From: Bradyrhizobium sp. SZCCT0153
GTDB taxonomy: Bacteria; Pseudomonadota; Alphaproteobacteria; Rhizobiales; Xanthobacteraceae
Assembly (NCBI RefSeq): GCF_018129995.1
Contig: NZ_JAFCKS010000001.1
Location: 1,461,001 to 1,525,000 of the forward strand
Direction: 5' to 3'
DNA: 64,000 bases
Positions 42,742-51,207 of the stretch are shown here, piece by piece. The notes beneath the pieces were generated by a model. It had not been told where the DNA came from. It was given only the letters and a program-made list of their open reading frames with translations, and made no database searches. How positions within the stretch are numbered: position 1 is the stretch's first letter; each line of letters opens with the position of its first letter. Made by a program: the position numbers and the translations under genes.

Positions 42742-43914
42742 ATGGCGGAAGAGTTGCCCGGAACGGACGTCGCGGCGGATGCGGCTGGCGCGGATCCGCA
42801 CCCTGCGGCGGGCCAGCCGCTGCTGCGCATCGAGGGCGTCGCCAAGACCTTCGGGACGTTCCGGGCCGTCGACGGCGTCTCGCTCGACATCAAGGCCGGC
42901 GAGTTCTTTGCGCTGCTCGGGCCCAGCGGCTGCGGCAAGACCACGCTGCTCCGCATGCTCGCCGGCTTCGAGGCGCCGGACGAGGGACGCATCCTGCTCG
43001 GCGGCAAGGACATTGCGCAGGCGCTGCCGCATGAGCGGCCGATCAACATGATGTTCCAGAACTACGCGCTGTTTCCGCATCTGTCGGTGCGCGATAACAT
43101 CGCCTTCGGCCTGAAGCGTGCAGGCATGGCGCGCGCGGAGATCGCCAGCCGCGTGGCCGAGATGGTCGCATTGGTGAAGCTCGAAGGACTCGAGAAGCGC
43201 AAGCCCGACCAGCTCTCCGGCGGCCAGCGGCAGCGCGTGGCGCTGGCGCGTGCGCTGGCGCGCCGTCCGCGGCTTCTTCTGCTGGATGAGCCGCTCGCAG
43301 CGCTGGACAAGAAGCTGCGCGAGAGCACGCAGGACGAGCTGATGGAGCTGCAGCGCCGGCTCGGCATGACCTTCATCATCGTCACCCACGACCAGGAGGA
43401 GGCGATGACGATGGCGAGCCGGATCGGCGTGATGAAGGCCGGCAAGCTCGCCCAGGTCGCCAGCCCCCGCGAACTCTACGAGGCGCCGCGCTCGCGCTGG
43501 ATCGCAGAGTTCGTCGGCGACATCAATCTGTTCGACGGCGAGTCCAAATTGCGCGACGGTCATCGTCTGATCATCGGCACGCGCGATGCGGGTGCGCTGG
43601 TGGTGGCCGAGCCGCGCGAACCGGTCGGCGCGGGAAAATTTTCGGTCGCGATCCGCCCCGAGAAGGTCAAGCTGTCGCGCCGCGGCCCTGTGAGCGAGGC
43701 CGGTCATGAAATGGCGATCAACCGGCTGGACGGCGTGATCGCGGACATCTGCTATCTCGGCGGCACCACCACCTACAAGGTGAAGCTCGACACCGGTGGC
43801 ATGATGCAGGCGTCCGTCGCCAACAGCGCGCGCCTCGATGTCGACGCCTACAGCCTGAACCAGCACGTCGTCGCCTGGTTTACGCCCGACGATTGCGTGG
43901 TGCTGCCGTCATGA
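42742..43914 (+). CDS. potG: spermidine/putrescine-type ABC transporter ATPase
   Basis: 390 residues from ATG 42742. Walker A GPSGCGKTTL, Q-loop MFQNYALFPH, signature LSGGQRQRVALARALA, Walker B LLLLDEPLAALD and the H-loop VTHDQEEA are all intact. A C-terminal TOBE domain follows (FSVAIRPEKVKLSRRG). PotG-type ATPases serve polyamine importers, but this subfamily also serves others. First gene of an operon: its stop overlaps the start of the next gene by four bases. No substrate-binding protein gene lies in the operon. Confidence 0.92.
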   Translation: MAEELPGTDVAADAAGADPHPAAGQPLLRIEGVAKTFGTFRAVDGVSLDIKAGEFFALLGPSGCGKTTLLRMLAGFEAPDEGRILLGGKDIAQALPHERPINMMFQNYALFPHLSVRDNIAFGLKRAGMARAEIASRVAEMVALVKLEGLEKRKPDQLSGGQRQRVALARALARRPRLLLLDEPLAALDKKLRESTQDELMELQRRLGMTFIIVTHDQEEAMTMASRIGVMKAGKLAQVASPRELYEAPRSRWIAEFVGDINLFDGESKLRDGHRLIIGTRDAGALVVAEPREPVGAGKFSVAIRPEKVKLSRRGPVSEAGHEMAINRLDGVIADICYLGGTTTYKVKLDTGGMMQASVANSARLDVDAYSLNQHVVAWFTPDDCVVLPS

Positions 43915-44825
43915 GCTCCCGTCGCATCTTCGCGCGGCCGGCGCGGTTTGCCGCCATTGCGCCCTATGTCTGGATGGTGCTGTTCTTCCTGGTGCCGTTC
44001 GGCTTCGTGCTGAAGATCAGCCTGTCGCAGACGGCGATCGCGCAGCCGCCTTACGAGCCGGTGTTCGACCTGGCGGCGGGGTGGGGAGCGATCAAGGCCG
44101 CCTTTGCCGCGCTGTCGCTCGACAATTTCAGGCTGCTCGCCTCTGACGACATTTACCTGTTCGCCTATGAGCGCAGCCTCGCCGTCGCCGTCACCGCGAC
44201 CGTGCTGTTGCTTCTGATCGGCTATCCCATCGCTTACGGCATGGCGCGGCTGCCCAAGCGCTGGCAGGCGGTGGCGATGGTGCTGGTGATCGTGCCGTTC
44301 TGGACCTCGTTCCTGATCCGCATCTATGCCTGGATCAACATCCTCCAGCATGACGGCCTGCTCAACCGGATCCTGCTGGCGCTGCATCTGGTCAGCCAGC
44401 CGGTGGTGTGGCTCTCCACCGACAGCGCGATGTATATCGGCATCGTCTATTCCTACCTGCCGTTCATGATCCTGCCGCTCTACGCCACGCTCGCGAAGAT
44501 GGAGCCGATGCTGGAAGAGGCTGCCTCCGATCTCGGTGCGCCGCGCTGGCAGGTGTTCTGGCTCGTCACCTTTCCTCTGTCGCTGCCCGGCGTCGGCGCC
44601 GGCGTGCTGCTGTGCTTCATCCCGATCGTCGGCGAGTTCGTCATTCCGGATCTCCTGGCGGGCTCCAATTCGCTGATGATCGGCCAGACGCTGTGGCTCG
44701 AATTCTTCACCAACAAGGACTGGCCGGTGGCATCCGCCGCGGCGATCGTGCTGCTGGTGGTGCTGCTGCTGCCGCTGCTGCTGTACGAGCGGCTGCAGAA
44801 GCGACAGCTGGAACAGGGGCGCTGA
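43911..44825 (+). CDS. potH: ABC transporter permease, PotH/PotB type
   Basis: 304 residues from the ATG that overlaps the ATPase stop (ATGA). Six membrane helices; the first is PYVWMVLFFLVPFGFVLKIS. The coupling EAA loop is EEAASDLGAPRWQVFWLVTF followed by PLSLPGV. Long periplasmic loop between helices 1 and 2 (residues about 45-85). It forms a heterodimeric channel with the next gene's product. The polyamine assignment comes from family resemblance. Confidence 0.93.
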   Translation: MSSRRIFARPARFAAIAPYVWMVLFFLVPFGFVLKISLSQTAIAQPPYEPVFDLAAGWGAIKAAFAALSLDNFRLLASDDIYLFAYERSLAVAVTATVLLLLIGYPIAYGMARLPKRWQAVAMVLVIVPFWTSFLIRIYAWINILQHDGLLNRILLALHLVSQPVVWLSTDSAMYIGIVYSYLPFMILPLYATLAKMEPMLEEAASDLGAPRWQVFWLVTFPLSLPGVGAGVLLCFIPIVGEFVIPDLLAGSNSLMIGQTLWLEFFTNKDWPVASAAAIVLLVVLLLPLLLYERLQKRQLEQGR

Positions 44826-44829
44826 GGCG

Positions 44830-45642
44830 ATGCGCAAGGTCTCTCGCCTGTCCCGCTTCAACGTCGCCTCACTCGCGCTGGGTCTGGCCTTCCTCTATCT
44901 GCCGATCCTGATCCTCGTCATCTATTCCTTCAACGCCTCGCGGCTGGTGACGGTGTGGGGCGGCTGGTCGCTGCGCTGGTATCACGAGTTCTTCAATGAC
45001 CGCGCCATGATCGAGGCGGCCTGGATGAGCTTGCGGGTGGCCGTTTCCTCCGCGACCATCGCCACGCTGCTCGGAACGCTCTCGGCCGTGGCGCTGTCGC
45101 GCGGAGAGCGCTTTCGCGGCCGCACGCTGTTTTCCGGCATGCTCTACGCGCCGCTGGTGATGCCGGAGGTGATCACCGGATTGTCGCTGCTGCTGCTGTT
45201 CGTGGCGCTGAACGCCGAGCGCGGCTTCTGGACGGTGACGATCGCCCATACCACGCTGACGATGTGCTTCGTCGCCGTCGTCGTCCAGTCCCGCCTCGGC
45301 TCGCTCGACCGTTCATTGGAAGAGGCCGCGATGGACCTCGGCTGCGACCCGATGCGCGCGTTCGTCGCCGTCACGCTGCCGCTGATCGCGCCCGCGATCG
45401 TCGCCGGCTGGATGCTCGCTTTCACGCTGTCGCTCGACGATCTCGTGATCGCGAGCTTCACCACCGGCCCGGGCTCGGCGACGTTGCCGATCCGGATCTA
45501 TTCGGAGGTGCGGCTGGGGGTGAAGCCCGAGATCAACGCGATCTGCACGCTGGTGATCGCCCTGATCGCGGTCGTCATCGTGATCGCTTCGCTCGCCTCG
45601 AAACTGTCGAGCGCGCAGGGCGAGAGCGCGGCGCCGCTGTAG
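44830..45642 (+). CDS. potI: ABC transporter permease, PotI/PotC type
   Basis: 270 residues, six membrane helices. The EAA loop reads EEAAMDLGCDPMRAFVAVTL, then PLIAPAIVAGWMLAFTLSLDD with LVIASFTTGPGSATLPI, a strong PotC/PotI signature. It starts four bp after potH, so the operon is tightly packed. The final 68 bp overlap, in antisense, the 3' end of the membrane protein gene on the opposite strand. Confidence 0.93.
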   Translation: MRKVSRLSRFNVASLALGLAFLYLPILILVIYSFNASRLVTVWGGWSLRWYHEFFNDRAMIEAAWMSLRVAVSSATIATLLGTLSAVALSRGERFRGRTLFSGMLYAPLVMPEVITGLSLLLLFVALNAERGFWTVTIAHTTLTMCFVAVVVQSRLGSLDRSLEEAAMDLGCDPMRAFVAVTLPLIAPAIVAGWMLAFTLSLDDLVIASFTTGPGSATLPIRIYSEVRLGVKPEINAICTLVIALIAVVIVIASLASKLSSAQGESAAPL

Positions 45643-46567
45643 CGGTCCGTGCAGCGTGCCATCCACGCGCTGAGCCTTGTATCGCCGCACCGAGCTGCCG
45701 CAGCGCAAGGCTGTCGAGCGGAAATTCGAGCAGGATGTGGATCAGGCTCAGCGCCAGCAGGAAGGTGAAGCCGAACGCGTAGTCGTAGAAGTACAGCGCG
45801 GTGGAGGCGGCGCTGGCGGCGGCCATCGCTGCCAGACGGGCCTTCGGCACCGCCGTCCAGCGGATCACGTCGGCTTTGATGAACCAGTTGAGGTAATGGT
45901 AGGTGTAGACGAAGGCGAGCAGGCTCGTCAGCCTGGTGTCGAGGACAAGGCCGGGCACGCCGAACAACCTGCTCAGGGCCGGGCCGACATTGCCGAAATA
46001 ATCCTGTCCGACGCGGGCAAAGCTCGTGATCCGGATTTCGGCGGTCGGCGGCAGCAGCAGGATCGTGGCGAGCGCGACGACATAGACGGCCACCAGCGCG
46101 GCCTGCACGCGGCTACCGGACCGGTAGGCACCGAGCACCATGAAGATCAGCGTGAACAGGCAGACGTGGATCAGGGTCGGAATCAGGATGCCGATGACCG
46201 CCAGTGACGACCCGCTCGAATACATGATCGCGGACAGCGCGATCGCCACCATGAACAGCAGCATGCTTTCGATCGCCGAGGCGGTCGCCGCCAGCATGGC
46301 GCACACGACCAGCGCGGCCCACATCGCGAAGCCGAACCAGGAAGCATTGTCGATCAGGGCCGCGACCACGGCGAGGATCGCGAGCGCAGCCGCGATGCCG
46401 CGGTGGGGCAGGTAGTAGCTGCGGTCGTGCAGCCACGAGATCTCGGTGAAGTAGTGCGCCGGGCCGAGCACCACATAGGCCAGCAGCAACAGCTCGAACG
46501 GCACCAGATAGGCCGCCGCGAGCGCCAGCAGCATCAGGCCGAGATGGATCGCGTCGTTGCCCCGCAT
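45575..46567 (-). CDS. polytopic membrane protein with conserved histidines, family unknown
   Basis: 330 residues from ATG 46567; about nine to ten helices. Histidines line up in helix ends: His38 in AHYFTE (with Glu42), His47-Asp48 in WLHDR, His55, His134 in TLIHVC, His224 in YTYHYLNWF and His277 in SLIHILLEFP. Several with acidic partners is the pattern of membrane-embedded metalloenzymes such as Brp/Blh-type carotenoid cleavage enzymes, though the sequence is not clearly a member. The last 20 residues are a basic tail. It converges on potI and overlaps it by 68 bp. Confidence 0.7.
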   Translation of the reverse strand: MRGNDAIHLGLMLLALAAAYLVPFELLLLAYVVLGPAHYFTEISWLHDRSYYLPHRGIAAALAILAVVAALIDNASWFGFAMWAALVVCAMLAATASAIESMLLFMVAIALSAIMYSSGSSLAVIGILIPTLIHVCLFTLIFMVLGAYRSGSRVQAALVAVYVVALATILLLPPTAEIRITSFARVGQDYFGNVGPALSRLFGVPGLVLDTRLTSLLAFVYTYHYLNWFIKADVIRWTAVPKARLAAMAAASAASTALYFYDYAFGFTFLLALSLIHILLEFPLDSLALRQLGAAIQGSARGWHAARTATAAPRSRPARSTVSRRAKRSR

Positions 46568-46679
46568 GATGACGAGCCCTTGATAGGGCTCGAAGTCTAG
46601 AGCAGGCGGGGACAACCCGCAATTGTCCACGCTATCGCTAGATCGCCCTGCTTGTGACGACCCGTTGCGTCCTGCTGCG

Positions 46680-47531
46680 TCAGGACTTCACCGCACCTGC
46701 CGTCAGCCCGCCCACCATGTAGCGGCGGAAGGCATAGTAGATCGCGGCCGGCGGCAGCGCGTAGATGAAGCCGGTGGTCATCAACAGCTCCCACGGCGAG
46801 TCGTCGGCGGCGAGGAAGTTGCCGAGTGCGACGGGAAGCGTGATATCGCGGTCGTTCGACAGCAGCAGGAACGCGTAGAGATATTCGTTCCAGGCGAGCA
46901 GCACCGCATAGGTGCCGATCGCGACCAGCGAGGGCATCATCAGCGGCAGATAGATCAGGCGGAAGATCTGTGGCGTGGTCGCGCCGTCCATCACGGCGGC
47001 TTCGTCGAGCTCGACCGGCAGCTTGTCGGAGGCCTGCTTCAAGACCCAGATCGCGTAAGGTGAGGCGATCGTCACCATGGCCAGGATCAGGGACCAGTGA
47101 TTGTTGAGCAGGCCGTAAATGCCCATGGTCCTGTACATCGGCACGGCGAGGAACGCCGCTGGAATGAAATAGGTGAAGAGCGCGAGGTTCATGACGACGC
47201 GTCCGCCCGGCACGCGCAGCCGCGAGATCGCGAATGCGGCCGCAGTCGCGATGAACAGCGTCAGCACGCCGACGGCGGCGGCGATGACCATCGAATTCCA
47301 GAACTGCAAGTAGAAGTCGCGAAGGAAATAGTGTTGCTGATGGAACACGATCGAGAAGTTGTGCAGCGTCGGATGGTCCGGCCACAGCTTACCCGAGAAC
47401 GCGTCCTCCTTTGGGGAGATCGCGAACAGGAACATGTGATAGATCGGGATCATCGTCCACAGGAAGACGGGAATGCCGATCAGCAAGAGCCGCGCTTCGG
47501 TCGCGACTTCGCGCAAGGTAGGGAGCTTCAT
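46680..47531 (-). CDS. sugar ABC transporter permease, MalG/CUT1 type
   Basis: 283 residues from ATG 47531, which overlaps the upstream permease stop by four bases. A longer open frame in this phase extends upstream but is just noise behind the true start. Six helices; LYHMF-type MalG start (TMIPIYHMFLFAISPKEDAF), EAA loop ELDEAAVMDGATTPQIFRLI, end MVGGLTAGAVKS, which matches the MalG consensus. Pairs with the 290-residue permease. Third gene of a binding protein-permease-permease operon. Confidence 0.92.
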   Translation of the reverse strand: MKLPTLREVATEARLLLIGIPVFLWTMIPIYHMFLFAISPKEDAFSGKLWPDHPTLHNFSIVFHQQHYFLRDFYLQFWNSMVIAAAVGVLTLFIATAAAFAISRLRVPGGRVVMNLALFTYFIPAAFLAVPMYRTMGIYGLLNNHWSLILAMVTIASPYAIWVLKQASDKLPVELDEAAVMDGATTPQIFRLIYLPLMMPSLVAIGTYAVLLAWNEYLYAFLLLSNDRDITLPVALGNFLAADDSPWELLMTTGFIYALPPAAIYYAFRRYMVGGLTAGAVKS

Positions 47532-48400
47532 CGCGACAACCGTTTCATCATGAAGTACACGAGCGGCAACACGAACGGCATCGCGCAGACGATGGATGCC
47601 ATCGCGAGCGAGAGCTGGTCGAGCCGGAGATAGCGGATGCCGAGCGTGGCCAGCACATGCGTGAGGTCGGCCGGACCGCCGCCGGTCAGCAGATAGACGC
47701 TGTTGAAGTCGCCGAGCGTCCAGATCATCGAGAGCAGCGTGCAGGTGATGTAAAGAGTCTGCATCGACGGCCAGGTGATGAAGCGGAATTTCTGCCACCA
47801 GCTCGCGCCATCCACCTCCGCGGCCTCGAACAGATCGTGCGGTATCGCAAGGCGTCCGGTGATCAGGATCAGCGTCCAGAACGGCAGCGACTTCCAGATG
47901 TGGACACCGATCGCCATGGCCAGCGCCACGGTCGGATCGTTCAGCCAGTTCGGGCCGTCGTCGCCGGTGAACTTGAAGATGAGTTGGTTGACCACGCCCC
48001 ATTCGGGATTGAGCATGAAGCGGACCGACAGAATGGTCGGGATCGACGGCACCGCCCAGGGCAGGATGAACAGCACGGAAAGCCATTTGATCCAGGTGCG
48101 CTGCTGAACGAAGAAACCGGACAAGAACAGCGCAATCAGCATCTTGATATTGATGCCGATGACCAGGAAGACCAGCGTGTTGACGGCGGCGCGTGCGAAG
48201 ACGGGATCGTGATAGAGCGCGACGTAGCTCGCGGGATGGCGCGCCAGCCACAGCCCGTAACCAACGGGGTAAATCACGAAGGCGCAGAATACGAGGAGAT
48301 AAGGGGCGAGCAACACGATGCCCCAGACCTGCGCCGGGGTTAGCCGTGCCGACAAGGGCGGCGCGGCCATTGCATGATCGCCAGAAAGCGTGATCGCCAT
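47528..48400 (-). CDS. sugar ABC transporter permease, MalF/CUT1 type
   Basis: 290 residues. Six helices, with the EAA loop DLFEAAEVDGASWWQKFRFI and a TGGGPADLTHVLATLGI segment before the last helix, both standard for MalF/UgpA-type permeases. LAPYLLVFCAFVIYPVGYGL is the first helix. It follows the binding protein gene by 66 bp and overlaps the MalG-type gene by four. Confidence 0.92.
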   Translation of the reverse strand: MAITLSGDHAMAAPPLSARLTPAQVWGIVLLAPYLLVFCAFVIYPVGYGLWLARHPASYVALYHDPVFARAAVNTLVFLVIGINIKMLIALFLSGFFVQQRTWIKWLSVLFILPWAVPSIPTILSVRFMLNPEWGVVNQLIFKFTGDDGPNWLNDPTVALAMAIGVHIWKSLPFWTLILITGRLAIPHDLFEAAEVDGASWWQKFRFITWPSMQTLYITCTLLSMIWTLGDFNSVYLLTGGGPADLTHVLATLGIRYLRLDQLSLAMASIVCAMPFVLPLVYFMMKRLSR

Positions 48401-48466
48401 ATCGGATACCTACCGGAAAGCGGCCGGCCGCGGTGTCACCGCGGCCGGCCCGACTCGCAATTTAGA

Positions 48467-49852
48467 TCAACCCGCGACCTGCTTGATGCGGGCAATCATT
48501 TCGTCGACGGCCTTGTCCACCGGCACCTTCTCGCTCACCACCCGGTTCATCGCCTTGGCCCAGACGTTCTCGTTGTTCAGGATCGTGAACTTGTAGTTCT
48601 TGGTGAAGTCGAACGGCAGCGTTCCGCCAGTGAACTGCGCATAGACCGCTTTGCGATGCTTGTCCGCCTGCCAGAACGGGCTCTGCTGACTCGCCGTGGT
48701 TACCGGGAACCAGCGGCCGAGTCCGCCTTCGACATAAGGCCTGAGGTTTTCCTCCTGGAGCAGGAACTTGATGAATTCCTTGCCTTCCGCCTTGTTCTTG
48801 GAGGCCGTGAAGATCGCGCCGGTCTTGACGTCGGAGCGATACTTCATCGGCGAGCCGTCCGGCTTGTTGGGAAAGCCAGCAGTGATGATGTCCTGCTCGT
48901 AGGCCTTCTTGCCGGCGGCGCGCTGTTCCGGGGTCAGCGCCGGGTTGGTCGAATCCTCGAACCACTTCGCCGCGATCGAGATCGTGAAGTTGTGGGTCAT
49001 CACGATTGTCTTGTTGTGGAAGGCGACGTTGTTGTCGGGGTCCTTCCATGTCGTGGAGGAGGGCGGCGTGCAGCCCCTGATATAGGTGTCAGTATAATCC
49101 TTCATGGCATGGATCAAGCCGTCACGCACCTTGGGATCGTCGACCAGGAGCTTGCCGTTGTCATCGACGAGCTTGACGTTATAGGCGTCCATGAACGTGT
49201 AGAAAGACTGGAAGGCGTCTGTGGATTCCACGCCCATCGGCTGGCCGACGGCGTAGATGCGCTGGCCCGTCGCCTTGCGGATTCCCGGCTGCACCTTGTC
49301 GCACCAGAACGACCAGTAATCCTCCCATTTGGTCGGAATGTCGCTCTGCTTGAAGCCGGCCTTCTCCAGCATGTCGTTCCAGATGTTGACGTGCATGGTC
49401 TGCTGCTTCAGGGGGAAGCCGTAGTAGGCCCTCTTCTTGGCAACGTCGTCATAGAGCAGCGCCGTCTCCAGCGTGTTCGGCGCAAAGGCCGACTTCATCG
49501 GCAACAGGATGTCGGACAAGTCCTCGAGCTTGCCCTCGAACGCCCATTTTCCCGCCGCCTGCACGTCGTAGGAATCGGAATAGGCGACATCGGGCACGGT
49601 ACCGGAATCGAGCGCCGCCACTGTCTTCGGTATCATGTCCTGAACGGCGTATTGCGACAACTCGACCTTGATGCCGCTCTTGGCCTCGAATTTCTTGATT
49701 GTCTCCAGCAGGGCGTCATCTTCGGACTTGTAGAAGCCCTTCACCCACCAGACCGTAATGGTCTTCTGCTGAGCAAACGCGGGTGCGGCGGCTGCAAACA
49801 GCCCGACCGCGGCGACCGCGAGTGATAGTGCGCCAATAACTTTGGATTTCAC
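48467..49852 (-). CDS. extracellular solute-binding protein, family 1 (CUT1 importer)
   Basis: 461 residues from GTG 49852, which follows GAGGGAGAAAA; a TTG further upstream lies inside that ribosome-binding site. A signal peptide (SLAVAAVGLFAAAAPAFA) is cleaved before QQKTITVWWVKGFYKSEDD. The mature part is a large two-lobe family 1 binding protein (ALDSGTVPDVAYSDSYDVQA, EDYWSFWCDKVQPG, FHNKTIVMTHNFTISIAAKW). Probable ligand is a sugar or polyol; the sequence does not tell which. It heads the operon with the two permeases; no ATPase gene is in it. Confidence 0.92.
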   Translation of the reverse strand: MKSKVIGALSLAVAAVGLFAAAAPAFAQQKTITVWWVKGFYKSEDDALLETIKKFEAKSGIKVELSQYAVQDMIPKTVAALDSGTVPDVAYSDSYDVQAAGKWAFEGKLEDLSDILLPMKSAFAPNTLETALLYDDVAKKRAYYGFPLKQQTMHVNIWNDMLEKAGFKQSDIPTKWEDYWSFWCDKVQPGIRKATGQRIYAVGQPMGVESTDAFQSFYTFMDAYNVKLVDDNGKLLVDDPKVRDGLIHAMKDYTDTYIRGCTPPSSTTWKDPDNNVAFHNKTIVMTHNFTISIAAKWFEDSTNPALTPEQRAAGKKAYEQDIITAGFPNKPDGSPMKYRSDVKTGAIFTASKNKAEGKEFIKFLLQEENLRPYVEGGLGRWFPVTTASQQSPFWQADKHRKAVYAQFTGGTLPFDFTKNYKFTILNNENVWAKAMNRVVSEKVPVDKAVDEMIARIKQVAG

Positions 49853-50105
49853 GTTTTTCTCCCTCAAGCCGCCGGTGTTTTAGCCGGTCGACAAAACTCT
49901 AGCGCATGGCCGTCAGCCGATCTAGCGGCTTCTTGTCAGACCTAGGTCGTGGGTGTCGGGCGAAGGAAGATGCTTAATGCGTGCATCGATGCAATCGCCG
50001 CATCAATTCGCGGCAATCAATTCAGCTTGTGCGTGCTGGCTTCGCCCGACCATCCGCAATTCCACATACCTGCTCGCCGCCAGCGTTGCCCGCTTCGCCG
50101 GCGAG

Positions 50106-51089
50106 CTACCGGCGTTTCCCCTTCCGGTCGGTCAGGACGGCATTCGAACTTGCCCCAGCGGGGCGGTTCCGCGGCTTGCCGTGCCCGCTGGCTCGGGAAG
50201 GAGAGCGCCATGCCTCGAGGAGCATCTTGAGAAGTTGGCTGGCATGAGGGGATAGCGTCGCCCCGCGCCTGCGCACGATTCCGATCGTCCTCGACACGTC
50301 CGGCTCGATCAACCGAATGGTGTGAATGATCGGATGGCCGGCGGCTGGCGTCGCCAGCCTCGGTAGCACGGCGACGCCCAATCCCGCTTCGACCAAGCCA
50401 AGCGAACCGGAGAGGTGAGCGACTTCGTACGTCCAGTTGAGCTGCAAGCCGTGCCGTGCCATCGCATTGTCGATCAACGCGCGATTGCCGCTGTTGCGGC
50501 CCACCGTGATGACACGGTGCGGCACAATCTCAGACCAACTCACCTGCTTGCGCGATGCCAACGGATGGTCATGGCGACAGGCCAGGACGAAAGGGTCTTC
50601 AACCAGTTTTTCAAATTCAATTTCGGCATGCGAAGCGCCGATGAAATTGATGCCGAAGTCGGCTTCTCCGCGCGCGACCGCTTCCAATCCTTCATTGGCG
50701 CCGATATCCAGAATCCGGATGCGAATGCGCGGATACGCTTCGGCGAACCGGCCGATCGCGCGCGGCAGGAAATAGAATACCGCCGTCGGCACGGCAGCCA
50801 CCGAAACCAGACCCGAACTTCGCCCGCCGATATCCTGGATGGCCAGCACCGAGGTTTCGAACTCATCGATGAGGCGGCGCACCTTCGGCAGGAAGTCGCG
50901 GCCCGTCATGGTGAGATTGACGTGGCGCGTGGACCGTTCGAGCAGCGGCGCGCCAAGGCTTTCCTCCAGCTTCTGAATGCGCCGGCTCAGCGCCGGTTGT
51001 GACAGGTTCAGCGCCTTCGCGGTGCGGACGAAGCTGCCCATCTCCGCCACGGTGATGAACGCCTTGAGGTCGAGCAGTTCTGCATTCAT
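50106..51089 (-). CDS. LysR-type transcriptional regulator
   Basis: 327 residues from ATG 51089. The winged HTH is MNAELLDLKAFITVAEMGSF, RTAKALNLSQPALSRRIQKL. The effector domain (SSGLVSVAAVPTAVFYFLPR onward) has the two-lobe periplasmic-binding fold, and the last 40 residues are a basic tail. Divergent from the PrpF gene, with 118 bp between starts, the classical arrangement for a LysR that senses a substrate of its neighbour. I infer it controls the prpF-dctA pair. Confidence 0.92.
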   Translation of the reverse strand: MNAELLDLKAFITVAEMGSFVRTAKALNLSQPALSRRIQKLEESLGAPLLERSTRHVNLTMTGRDFLPKVRRLIDEFETSVLAIQDIGGRSSGLVSVAAVPTAVFYFLPRAIGRFAEAYPRIRIRILDIGANEGLEAVARGEADFGINFIGASHAEIEFEKLVEDPFVLACRHDHPLASRKQVSWSEIVPHRVITVGRNSGNRALIDNAMARHGLQLNWTYEVAHLSGSLGLVEAGLGVAVLPRLATPAAGHPIIHTIRLIEPDVSRTIGIVRRRGATLSPHASQLLKMLLEAWRSPSRASGHGKPRNRPAGASSNAVLTDRKGKRR

Positions 51090-51207
51090 GGGCAGGCTCC
51101 GTTGTACCGATATACGGAATAATACTTCAGATATTTGCATTTCACAAAAGAGTTCGGACGGGGGATGGTCTGGTTCGAGCAAAGATGTCCGGGAACGGAA
51201 GGGCTCC
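51090..51207. promoter_or_regulatory. divergent promoter region between LysR and prpF-like genes
   Basis: 118 bp with an A/T-rich core (51105-51145). It contains CCGATATACGG at 51108-51118, a short inverted repeat, and two GATAT units spaced about 20 bp apart. A LysR-type site (T-N11-A) is expected here. Confidence 0.6.

Noticed and set aside
46680..48251. Extended permease frame starting near 48251
   Set aside because: The upstream 240 codons overlap the MalF-type permease in another frame and are noise; the ATGA overlap at 47528-47531 gives the true start.
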